Below, in pieces: positions 18,658 through 26,394 of a stretch of DNA of 47,511 bases (position 1 is the first letter of the stretch; every line of letters starts with the position of its first letter). The notes below the pieces were generated by a model. The model searched no databases and was not told the origin of the DNA. It saw nothing but the letters and a program-made list of their open reading frames with translations. This stretch comes from Terriglobia bacterium (GTDB taxonomy: Bacteria; Acidobacteriota; Terriglobia; Terriglobales; Acidobacteriaceae): the NCBI GenBank assembly GCA_021324365.1, contig JAJPJE010000111.1:1-47511 (forward strand), in the 5' to 3' direction. The translations under genes were made by a program, and so were the position numbers.

Positions 18658-19238
18658 TTCACGTGATCGGAAAAATCTTCATCACACGTAGCGGTTACGA
18701 CCCCGAGCGCGGCAAGCATGTGAAGGACCCCTATTTGGGTCCGCACCCAACACTCGGAGCTTGCCGCCCCGATATCCGAAAGCAGCTAAAAAAGGGCGAT
18801 CACGTCTTCGTGATCTCGGGCAAAGTCCCCGACTTCAACCAGTTCGTAATGGGCGGCTTTGAGATCGAAGCAAAAATGCCTGCCATTGAGGCCTATCGGC
18901 TCTATCCCGATTTGCGACTACATCGGCTTGAGGACGGACAGTTGACAGGAAATATCATTGTCACGGCCGATGGCCGGCAGCACGAATTGGACAGTCACTC
19001 TTCTTTCGAGCGCCGCATTCAGAACTACGTCGTCGGAACGAACCCAATCTCGCTTGTGACTCCAGCCGAAATCGCGGAGGGAAGGAAACAAACCCTCGAT
19101 GCGCTCCGAGAGATCCTCCAAAAGAAAGGAAGATCGCCCTTCGAAGTTGTGGGGCGTTTCGGGAGTAGTTTGACGGATAAGCAGATTCTTCAGCTGCGCG
19201 ACTGGCTTGAGGCTGTAAAGCGAGCCGCGAATAACTGA
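18654..19238 (+). CDS. Uncharacterised protein, possible PUA/EVE-like reader fold
   Basis: 194 residues from a GTG at 18654 that overlaps the antitoxin stop (GTGA), so translation is coupled. The N-terminal half (GKIFITRSGYDPERGKHV, then KKGDHVFVISGKVPDFNQFV and MGGFEIEAKMP) suggests a small beta-barrel of the PUA/EVE type, or a nucleotide-modification-associated domain. The C-terminal half is helical. I do not recognise a characterised family. Its position between a TA module and the Argonaute genes suggests a part in the same defence cluster, perhaps recognising modified DNA or nucleotides. That is inference only. Confidence 0.6.
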   Translation: MIHVIGKIFITRSGYDPERGKHVKDPYLGPHPTLGACRPDIRKQLKKGDHVFVISGKVPDFNQFVMGGFEIEAKMPAIEAYRLYPDLRLHRLEDGQLTGNIIVTADGRQHELDSHSSFERRIQNYVVGTNPISLVTPAEIAEGRKQTLDALREILQKKGRSPFEVVGRFGSSLTDKQILQLRDWLEAVKRAANN

Positions 19239-19278
19239 GCAGGCGGAGAAACAAGGTTTCACGTAGTAAGGAGCAGCA

Positions 19279-20469
19279 ATGTCGCGATCTAAAAGGACTC
19301 GCCAATCAGCGCAAACTTCTCTCAGACAGGGAAAGCTTTTTTCATCCAAAACAGAACCAGCTAAGTTACATGTTAGTTCACCGAGCCAATGTCAAATCGT
19401 GGCTGTCGGCAAACGTCGAGACGGAGGGACTCGCTATTGGTGCTTGTTTCACAAGGCTGATGCCACTGCTAAATACGGCAAGCCAGCAAAGTCCTGTCGA
19501 GCTGCGCATATTCCTCCGATTTATCCCGAAGACATCCTAGACCTGGATATCGACAAATATACCGGCGGGATTGCCTTGTGGGGAGCGGTGCCTGCCGTCT
19601 ACGACACTACGCGACTCCCAATGGACCGCGGAATTCACGTCCATGCCCGACGCGCGCCCACGAGCGAAAAGGAGATGGATTGTACGTTTCGCACCGTTAA
19701 AATCCTTGGTAAACGTCTGCCCACCGACGGGATCCTCGTTTGCGAGCTCGATGCGATCTACTACATGGTGAGTTCTGTGTTTGGGTATGAAATGAAGTAC
19801 GTAACCTGCTCCTATTGTGGCTATCCACATTTGGACCGGGATTGGTTCAGCGTCCATCCCCATCGTCGTCATCTGTGTGCTGGGTGTGGCAAACACTTCA
19901 CGGACAACAGTATCGCTGTAGGGAACCCGATTCTAGGTGTACGCACGGCCTGCGGAATCAAACCGCACAAATCCAAACCCTCCGAAAAAACGCTCCGCAT
20001 AAAGCAGGCTGACTATCCAGCGGGGATTCAGATTTGGGGCTCCAATCCTGCGTTCCTTTGGACCAGCGATCGCACCGAAGAGGAGGGCGTCCATGTCCAC
20101 GCCTTCTGCGAGCCTACGGATCAACCAACGCTCGATGAAACATACGGAGAGGTCGTCATCGACGGGGTTCAATTAGACCCCTTGATGGTTCGAGTTTTAA
20201 TGGCGCAAAGCGCTTTGCCATCTCTCAAGGATCGCGTCCTGCCTATTATCTGCCCACACTGCGACGCCTCGCACTTTAGTCTCGGCGAATCTGCATTCAC
20301 GCCTCTTCCAAGGCACAAATGCAACAAATGCTCGCGCCAATTTGCGTCCTCCGGCAAACTCCGCAACACAATTGGCAACCCGCTCCTATCGATTTGCGCG
20401 CAATTGGCTGAGAGCGCGCCTAGACCGCCACAACACCACGAACTTGGTTTATTGAGAGAAACGCTCTAG
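19279..20469 (+). CDS. Zinc-ribbon protein with internal tandem duplication, unknown function
   Basis: 396 residues; AAGGAG lies 7 bases before the ATG. After an N-terminal Cys/His-rich part (C38, C55, H58, C73, H77), two related units follow, about residues 94-225 and 246-372. Each unit has a Gly-Gly/Ala-Gly start followed by WG and NP/VP (GGIALWGAVPA and AGIQIWGSNPA). Each then has a (I/V)HVHA motif (H120/H122 and H272/H274), a zinc ribbon (C177, C180, C200, C203 and C325, C328, C348, C351) and an ending VGNPI or IGNPL. No known family comes to mind. It is probably a nucleic-acid-binding component encoded 34 bases before the nucleosidase-APAZ gene. Confidence 0.7.
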   Translation: MSRSKRTRQSAQTSLRQGKLFSSKTEPAKLHVSSPSQCQIVAVGKRRDGGTRYWCLFHKADATAKYGKPAKSCRAAHIPPIYPEDILDLDIDKYTGGIALWGAVPAVYDTTRLPMDRGIHVHARRAPTSEKEMDCTFRTVKILGKRLPTDGILVCELDAIYYMVSSVFGYEMKYVTCSYCGYPHLDRDWFSVHPHRRHLCAGCGKHFTDNSIAVGNPILGVRTACGIKPHKSKPSEKTLRIKQADYPAGIQIWGSNPAFLWTSDRTEEEGVHVHAFCEPTDQPTLDETYGEVVIDGVQLDPLMVRVLMAQSALPSLKDRVLPIICPHCDASHFSLGESAFTPLPRHKCNKCSRQFASSGKLRNTIGNPLLSICAQLAESAPRPPQHHELGLLRETL

Positions 20470-20503
20470 TGCGAGTCTTTCATGACTGAAGTGAGCGAAG
20501 CCG

Positions 20504-22297
20504 ATGAATCAGCCAATCATAGATATCGGAATCTTAACAATCCGTGATGACGAATTTCGGGCGGTTCTCCAGGCTTTTACCGACGATCACGCTATCTATA
20601 AGGGTCGGCATCGCGAATACGCATTGCGGACAGCGGACGCAGGTCAAGGTGCTCGCTATCGGCTCGCCATCCTTCGCCAGATCGAGCAGGGCAACGGGGA
20701 GGCCCAGGAGGCTGCTCGCGACCTCATTGACGATCTACAACCCTCGCTGCTGCTAGTCGTCGGCATCGCGGGAGGAATGCCGTCAGACGATATCAGCCTC
20801 GGAGATGTGGTGCTCTCAACCCGCATCCTCGATTTCAGCGTCGAGGCGCGCAAGTTCCAGGAGGAGACAACGTACAACGTCGGCGGGGGCCCGATCTCGA
20901 AATCGATAGCCGCTGGTGTTGCGAACCTCGGCGCGCGTGAATCGGAGTTCGAAGATTGGTCCTCTGATTTGCCAGCCAAACCCCATGTGAACCTCGCGCC
21001 AGGAAAATTTTACGGCCCCGAGCGTTGGCGGCGGGATGTGCGGAAAACGCTGCGCGCACACTACGGCAGAAACGTCCCATCACGACCGCCCAGGTTTATT
21101 GCGGGGCCCGTCGCCTCTAGTGACCGGCTTGTGAAAGATCCGAAGGTCCTTTTCCCTTGGATTACGAGCGCCCGTGGCATTCTGGCAATCGAGATGGAAT
21201 CAGCTGGCGTTCATCGCGCCACTCGCGATAGGACTCCGATGCTGTCGATTAGGAGTCTGAGTGACATTGTCGGTTTCAAGCGCCAAGACGCCTGGACCAA
21301 ATACGCTTGCTCCTCCGCTGCCGCCTTTGCTCGCGCGTACCTTCGAACTCAGCCCGTTCCGCGTCGCGGATCGCCGAAACCCGAGGGTGGGTCCGTTCCT
21401 GCCGCGGTTCACGAGGGCTCTAAAGAAGAACCTGGTCTTCAGGCAGCAAAACTGGAGGAGAGCTTTGCGAATTTGATTTCCTTGCGCCATTTTCCTGACT
21501 TTCTTTACGTTGCTCCAACAGAGAGCACGACGCAAAAGCAGGCGTGGTTTCTGCTTAACCAAGGCGTTTCGCGTAAATCTGCCGACTACGTTCCTGGAGC
21601 CTGGACAATTTACGAAAACAACTTGTACAGCTTGGTCGATCCCGAGCGATCACGCCTTAAGAAGATTATCGATGTAGGTGGCTTGGAGCAATTCAACTCC
21701 AGCGAGTGGGCGTTCTCCGATGATGAGAACAAGCGGCGGCTGTTTGTTCGTTTGCTGAACCACGCGCTGCGCGATGATCTCTGGTCGCAAGGCGTTCGAT
21801 ATTACGGAGACCAGGACGTGTACGCTTTCATGGGCCGGCCGGCTGAACCGCCTCGGCGTCTCAACTACGCGAATCTCAAGCTCCGAAGCACGGCGACTGT
21901 GGTTTCGCATTACGAGCACAAAGGGACGAAGGGAAAGCGTTACAAGTACCTGCGCCACGGCGCATTCCAGGGGCGGTTTCGTTTCTTGGGCGGCCAATGG
22001 TATCTGGAGATTACCCCAACCTACCGATTCACTCGCGATGGAAAGGAACTGGATCGGTATCACGCAGATCGCCTATCCGGAATCAAGCGTCTAGAGCGGA
22101 ACCGCTCGGTGTTAAGTCAACTCCTGATCTGGCAAGCGGTTCTTCGGGCACCATGGCCCCGGGCGGATCGGCCTCGGCTGCTCGAGTTCGCGCCGCTAAT
22201 CTCTTTTCAGTTCGAGTCCAGTATCGACGAGAGTTCTTTGACCGCACTAGATGCACCCGCAATCCTTCCCTCGAAGGAAAAGGAGATCGAGGGATGA
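20504..22297 (+). CDS. Nucleoside phosphorylase/nucleosidase domain fused to APAZ-like domain (short-pAgo partner)
   Basis: 597 residues. Residues 5-280 are a PNP_UDP_1/MTAN-type fold. The signs are DIGILTIRDDEF (E17), the phosphate/ribose loop VVGIAGG (85-91), the purine/ribose signature AIEMES (E230, E232) and RSLSDIVG with the catalytic Asp at 254, so the active site looks intact. After a Pro/Gly-rich linker (285-315), residues 316-575 match the APAZ domain of short-Argonaute partners. They show FLYVAPTE, RRLFVRLLNHALRDDLW, then RHGAFQGRFRFLGGQWYLEI, then PTYRFTRDGK and IKRLERNRSVL. APAZ binds the pAgo and guide/target duplex; the N-terminal domain would be the effector that cleaves or phosphorolyses nucleosides, nucleotides or a cofactor. 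Stop and pAgo start overlap (ATGA). Confidence 0.85.
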   Translation: MNQPIIDIGILTIRDDEFRAVLQAFTDDHAIYKGRHREYALRTADAGQGARYRLAILRQIEQGNGEAQEAARDLIDDLQPSLLLVVGIAGGMPSDDISLGDVVLSTRILDFSVEARKFQEETTYNVGGGPISKSIAAGVANLGARESEFEDWSSDLPAKPHVNLAPGKFYGPERWRRDVRKTLRAHYGRNVPSRPPRFIAGPVASSDRLVKDPKVLFPWITSARGILAIEMESAGVHRATRDRTPMLSIRSLSDIVGFKRQDAWTKYACSSAAAFARAYLRTQPVPRRGSPKPEGGSVPAAVHEGSKEEPGLQAAKLEESFANLISLRHFPDFLYVAPTESTTQKQAWFLLNQGVSRKSADYVPGAWTIYENNLYSLVDPERSRLKKIIDVGGLEQFNSSEWAFSDDENKRRLFVRLLNHALRDDLWSQGVRYYGDQDVYAFMGRPAEPPRRLNYANLKLRSTATVVSHYEHKGTKGKRYKYLRHGAFQGRFRFLGGQWYLEITPTYRFTRDGKELDRYHADRLSGIKRLERNRSVLSQLLIWQAVLRAPWPRADRPRLLEFAPLISFQFESSIDESSLTALDAPAILPSKEKEIEG

Positions 22298-23739
22298 AGC
22301 TGCAAATAATCGAAGAGCCCCAACTTTCGTTCCATCAGAATAAATTACATATAGATATTCGCGCGGGTCTTTCCACACATGGAGCTTTCGACAAAGGCAG
22401 CACTGCCGTGCCCGTCCCCATTCGAATCGGTGTAATCGGAACAACTGCTACGGTTGACGGTGTGCGTGACTGGCTTGAACACTGTAAACACGGTGTTACT
22501 TCAGACGAGCGGAAGCTGAAGACCCTTCGTCCGTCGTTTCCGGGAATGACACAAGAAGTCTTTGGAACAACGCTTGAGTTGTCGGACGCGGCGACGCGTG
22601 CAATCACACGTCACGAACTCTCGGCGGCCATGTCCGGCGCCGATCCCTTGCCGCAGATCGTTAAGGTCTTTCTAGATCATGCTCGCGACCTCGCCGGGAA
22701 AAGCGGCCTCCATGTGCTGGTCGTTGCGCCACCGCCAGAGGTATTCGCGCTGGGAGATGTACCGCGCGTCCTGGCACCCGACCCACCCATCGATGAGCTG
22801 CAAGAGCCCGCTCCCGAACAAGAGGCAGCACCACCCTCGAACCAGAACTTCCACGACTTATTCAAGGCACAGGCAATCGATCTCCAGCTGCCTTGCCAGT
22901 TGTCGCGGCCCGATACCTATGGTTCAGCCGCGGGGCGTCTTCGCAACAGGCGCTTGCAAGATAAGGCTACGACTGCCTGGAATTTTCACACGGCTCTCTA
23001 TTACAAGGCAGGCGGCGTGCCTTGGCGTCTTGCTCGACAACCAGCACTCTTAACTACCTGTTATGTCGGAGTGAGCTTCTTCCGCAGCGTCTCCGGCGAT
23101 AAGCTTATGACCAGCGTGGCCCAGGTTTTCGACGAACGCGGTGAGGGGTTGATTGTGCAAGGCGGGAGCGCGAGTTACGACAAAGATGATCGCAGCCCGC
23201 ATTTGTCTGGAGATGACGCCCAGGAATTGCTCGCCAACGGTCTGGCAACTTACCGACGCGAACACAAGACCGTGCCTGCGAGGGTCGTCATGCACAAGAC
23301 CTCCTACTTCAACGCAGACGAAAAGAAAGGATTCAAACAGGCTGCGGAGGACGAGAATCTTGAGGTTCTCGACTTGGTAAGCGTGCGGCGATCAGGGGCA
23401 CGCGTGTTACGTGCTGGCGATTCGCCTATGGTTCGGGGCACGGCGATGTTATTCGATGACAAGTCCGGAATCGTGTATCTGAAGGGCACAGTTCCATATT
23501 TCCAGGTCTACCCCGGTGCCTACATACCCCGCGCAATCGAGTTTGTCCGTGAAGATGGTGAGGCCAGTGCCGCTGATCTCGCACGCGAGCTCGTCGGCTT
23601 GTCGAAACTCAATTTCAACAATACCCAATTCGATTCAGGTGACCCTATTACGGTGCGCGCGGCTCGTCGCGTAGGAGACATTTTGAAACACGTCCCGACC
23701 GGGAAAAAAGTCAATTCGCGGTTTCGTTATTTCACGTGA
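22294..23739 (+). CDS. Short prokaryotic Argonaute (MID-PIWI, catalytically inactive)
   Basis: 481 residues from the ATG at 22294, with AAGGAG upstream. The frame is open earlier, but that part lies inside the partner gene. Length and layout fit a short pAgo with only MID and PIWI. The end of MID reads FHDLFKAQAIDLQLPCQLSR (186-205). PIWI starts with the conserved FHTALYYKAGGVPWRLA (231-247). The slicer positions are lost: CYVGVSFF (256-263) has Ser where active pAgos have the first Asp (GID), and MHKTSYF (333-339) lacks the later Asp. It should bind a small guide and a target and then switch on the nucleosidase-APAZ partner instead of cutting. Confidence 0.9.
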   Translation: MKLQIIEEPQLSFHQNKLHIDIRAGLSTHGAFDKGSTAVPVPIRIGVIGTTATVDGVRDWLEHCKHGVTSDERKLKTLRPSFPGMTQEVFGTTLELSDAATRAITRHELSAAMSGADPLPQIVKVFLDHARDLAGKSGLHVLVVAPPPEVFALGDVPRVLAPDPPIDELQEPAPEQEAAPPSNQNFHDLFKAQAIDLQLPCQLSRPDTYGSAAGRLRNRRLQDKATTAWNFHTALYYKAGGVPWRLARQPALLTTCYVGVSFFRSVSGDKLMTSVAQVFDERGEGLIVQGGSASYDKDDRSPHLSGDDAQELLANGLATYRREHKTVPARVVMHKTSYFNADEKKGFKQAAEDENLEVLDLVSVRRSGARVLRAGDSPMVRGTAMLFDDKSGIVYLKGTVPYFQVYPGAYIPRAIEFVREDGEASAADLARELVGLSKLNFNNTQFDSGDPITVRAARRVGDILKHVPTGKKVNSRFRYFT

Positions 23740-23921
23740 CGCGATTGCCGATTCGGTTGTACCGTCTATCGCCGTACTGAATCCGGAGAGATTACGAGAC
23801 ACCTTGATCGGCTGCATAAGGGCCGGAGCCAGCAGTGCCACCCCTGAGGCTCGATTTTTTCTTATTGCCGCCTTTTGCCGCCGCGAGGAATCGCTAAGTT
23901 ATTGGTCAGAAACAAGGTAAC

Positions 23922-23964
23922 TGGAGCGGGCGATGGGAATCGAACCCATGTCCGAAGCTTGGGA
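23922..23964 (-). pseudogene. 3' half of a tRNA-Gly gene (attachment-site-like remnant)
   Basis: On the complement, the sequence from the CCCAA of the anticodon loop to an encoded CCA matches a tRNA-Gly. It shows a T arm ATGGG-TTCGATT-CCCAT, acceptor 3' strand CGCCCGC, discriminator T, then CCA. The 5' half (GCGGGCG acceptor strand and D arm) is missing upstream. A fragment that begins exactly at the anticodon loop is what tyrosine-recombinase integration at a tRNA gene leaves behind. The acceptor has no G3-U70-type end, so it is not a tmRNA end. Confidence 0.7.
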
Positions 23965-24038
23965 CAGTCAGAAGCCAGCGGGCCTCACATGCCAGTTGGC
24001 CAGCCATGGCTAACATCCTCATGTGTTGTGATGTTGAG

Positions 24039-24059
24039 CATTCGGTTGTGAGCCGAATG
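24039..24059. other. Perfect 7-bp hairpin with 7-base loop
   Basis: CATTCGG - TTGTGAG - CCGAATG. The size matches a tRNA anticodon arm; on the plus strand the loop would carry GTG, and GAGCATTCGG also occurs in the tRNA-Asn piece at the right end. It may be a decayed tRNA part or a recombinase/operator site near the tRNA-Gly remnant. Confidence 0.45.
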
Positions 24060-24637
24060 GTAGGAATTGCGCTGGTTGCAACGCGATCAAGGCACGCCAA
24101 GCAGCTGATCCCATTCAGCCGACCACCTGCAACGGTCTGAAAAACTCTTTCTCGCCTGAGCAAAGATTGTCAGGATATTGGCCCGACGAGCTATCACTTA
24201 CTCCTCGCAGCGCCTTCAAATCACGATACTTCGAGCCCTTAGCCTCTTCAGGTGCCCGTTTAATGCCCAAGTTTTAGCCGCTAGCTCGACAACCTCCTAT
24301 GAATACTAATGAAACGACGGTCTGAGAAACCGTTAGCCCCGGAAGAGTTCAAGGGACCCCATAAACAAATAAGAAGGTTAGGCGCTCAGTAGAGTGCACG
24401 TAGGTCGTCATCAGGATCAGAAGCCCGCGAGGCTTCAGATGTAGGAGCCTCTTCCACTTCAACGAATGGCCGACTTTCAAGCCAAGTGGCCGCTGGGATT
24501 TGGTGCCCGAGCCATGAAGTAATCTGCGAGCTTTCGTACCACGTTCGTAGACGCGTTGATGCCAGAGTTGGGATAACACGATCTAACCTGGCCCCTATTC
24601 AAACCCTTATCCGTGGAACACCAAGTGATCCGAAAGC

Positions 24638-25864
24638 CTAGACCATCTGCAGTTGCAACATCTCTCCAGGAAGCTGGACGATTCTGGGCCTCCGGCCCGG
24701 TTGCGAAGGGGCGATTTCCGGGCGTATGGGCCGCAGGTTGTCTTCGCGTGAAATGGCGTCCACTCGTATTCGCTCCAGTTGGATCCCGAGCCGTCGCTCC
24801 AGCTCGAACACGTCCCGTCGCTGCTCCCTTTGGAACAGTGTCGACGCCGTGCCGCGATTACCCGCTCGGCCCGTGCGTCCGATGCGATGGATGAAATTCT
24901 CGGCGACTTCCGGCAGATCGTAGTTGATCACGTGCGCTATGTTATCCACGTGAATTCCCCGTGAAGCTAGATCGGTGGCCACGAGAACGCGATAATGTCC
25001 CTGCTGAAAGCCCCTGAGCGCCGCCGTGCGCTCCGATTGCGAACGATCACCGTGAATCACGGCGGCGTGAATGCCGTCGCGCTGAAGCTGCGCGGCAATT
25101 CTCTCTGAGCCCCGCTTGGTTCGGGCAAAGACCAGGCACGGTCCTGTCTCGCTCTTTAGCAATTGGCGCAGCGCCTGCGGCTTGGTTTCTGCGGCTACCT
25201 CAAGCGCCTGAAGCCGGACGTTCTCCGATGGCCTCAAGGTTGACCCGAAGGTCAGCCGCACGGGATTCTTGGTGTACTCCTTTACGAGGCGCGCTGTGTC
25301 GCCTTCCATCGTCGCCGAAAAGCACATCGTTTGCCGCTCCTTAGGCAGTGCTGCAACGATTCTGCGAATCGCCGGCCGAAATCCCATATCCAGCATGCGA
25401 TCCGCCTCATCCAGCACCAGCATCCTCAAATTGCTAAACCGAATGAGGCCGCGATCCAGGAAATCTTCCAGGCGACCGGGTGTCGCTACTACCACCCGAC
25501 TCCCTCGGCGCAAGGCTTCCAGTTGCTGATATTCCGACAAGCCTCCGACGATCAAGGCAGCCATGGGAAGGGTCCTGCCGCGCAGGGCATCGTGCTGCGC
25601 CGCCACCTGCATAGCCAATTCGCGGGTTGGCACCAGCACCAGCGCGGCAATTCCATCTGTGCCATTCCGCAGAAGCCTTTCGAAAATGGGAATCAGGAAG
25701 ACCAACGTTTTGCCGGTCCCCGTTTGGGCCGTCGCCAGCACGTCTTTGCCTTCCAGGCCCGGCGGGATCGCCGCGGTTTGCACCGGCGTGGGTTTCACGA
25801 AACCAGCGTGGGAGAGTTGTTCCTTCAGGGAAGGAGAGATTACGAATTCGAGAAAATTTTCCAT
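24638..25864 (-). CDS. DEAD-box RNA helicase (RhlE-like)
   Basis: 408 residues from the ATG at 25864 (MENFLEF); the frame also opens at 25909, but family members start close to the first. All motifs are present: Q motif GFVKPTPVQ, motif I AQTGTGKT, Ia PTRELAMQ, Ib TPGR, II DEAD, III SAT, IV CLVFARTK, V TDLASRGIHV, VI HRIGRTGRAG. It unwinds RNA duplexes in ribosome assembly or RNA turnover, often at low temperature or under stress. The C-terminal tail is short and basic. It is a lone minus-strand gene at the left side of the stress region. RhlE versus other DEAD-box subgroups cannot be settled here. Confidence 0.9.
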   Translation of the reverse strand: MENFLEFVISPSLKEQLSHAGFVKPTPVQTAAIPPGLEGKDVLATAQTGTGKTLVFLIPIFERLLRNGTDGIAALVLVPTRELAMQVAAQHDALRGRTLPMAALIVGGLSEYQQLEALRRGSRVVVATPGRLEDFLDRGLIRFSNLRMLVLDEADRMLDMGFRPAIRRIVAALPKERQTMCFSATMEGDTARLVKEYTKNPVRLTFGSTLRPSENVRLQALEVAAETKPQALRQLLKSETGPCLVFARTKRGSERIAAQLQRDGIHAAVIHGDRSQSERTAALRGFQQGHYRVLVATDLASRGIHVDNIAHVINYDLPEVAENFIHRIGRTGRAGNRGTASTLFQREQRRDVFELERRLGIQLERIRVDAISREDNLRPIRPEIAPSQPGRRPRIVQLPGEMLQLQMV

Positions 25865-26121
25865 TTTGCTTTCTTGCCGGCACACCAAGTCATGCACACA
25901 CATGCGCATGCTGATCTCAATGGCGCAGCTTCTTTTGATTACGCTGAAAACCTACGGAGGAAACTGAGGGCGGGTATTCTCAGGTCAATAACAGAAAAAG
26001 AGAGAACCGCACAACACAACCGCTGTATTAAAGCGCAATAGGAGTTTACCACAACTGTGTTCCAAGAAGCCCGTACTTAAATCTGTATCCAAAATCGCAA
26101 ATCCGGCGCACACTCTTTCGC

Positions 26122-26340
26122 ATGCGCGATCAGATGGATGGTTGGAAGAGCAAACGGGACGATTTGACGATCAAGAGGAACGCGCTATTCAAGAGATATT
26201 CACGGAATCCGAACAACCTTGAACTTGCGGTGGAAATCAAAACGATTGATGACGCCGTCGCAGCCTGCACCGAAAAGATAACGCAGGAAACGCTGTCTCA
26301 ATATAAATCGAAGTCACTGGCAGATGCTTCAAAAAGTTGA
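26122..26340 (+). CDS. Small helical hypothetical protein
   Basis: 72 residues, highly charged and helical (QMDGWKSKRDDLTIKRNALF, later IKTIDDAVAACTEKITQE). No clear RBS. Support for it being real comes from a related, truncated copy at 35945-36052, which keeps the N-terminal pattern QM...DDLT..N.LF.R. Function unknown. Confidence 0.5.
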   Translation: MRDQMDGWKSKRDDLTIKRNALFKRYSRNPNNLELAVEIKTIDDAVAACTEKITQETLSQYKSKSLADASKS

Positions 26341-26394
26341 AACGTGTGACTTCTTGCGCCGGGGTGGGGTTTGCAAATCCTTCCGAAAGAGACA

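Larger units (their letters stand above)
23740..24637. other. Gene-free region at the probable island boundary
   Basis: About 900 bases with no convincing gene. It holds a tRNA-Gly 3' half (23922-23964), a perfect hairpin (24039-24059) and a smaller inverted repeat ACGGT/ACCGT (24317-24333). Frames on the complement (23906-24163 and 24349-24579) have no RBS; the first simply reads through the tRNA piece. No integrase or transposase remnant is readable here, but a decayed one cannot be excluded. Confidence 0.5.

Noticed and set aside
21997-22293. In-frame N-terminal extension of the Argonaute gene
   Set aside because: It lies wholly inside the nucleosidase-APAZ gene. The ATG at 22294 has a strong RBS and the ATGA overlap expected of a coupled pair.
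23906-24163. 85-codon frame on the complement through the tRNA-Gly piece
   Set aside because: It reads through the tRNA T arm and acceptor (GHGFDSHRPL) and has no RBS; it is a tRNA-sequence artefact.
23922-24300. tmRNA gene
   Set aside because: The T arm looked tmRNA-like, but the acceptor end CGCCCGC-T-CCA fits tRNA-Gly and not the alanine-type end. No tag frame or matching 5' end was found.
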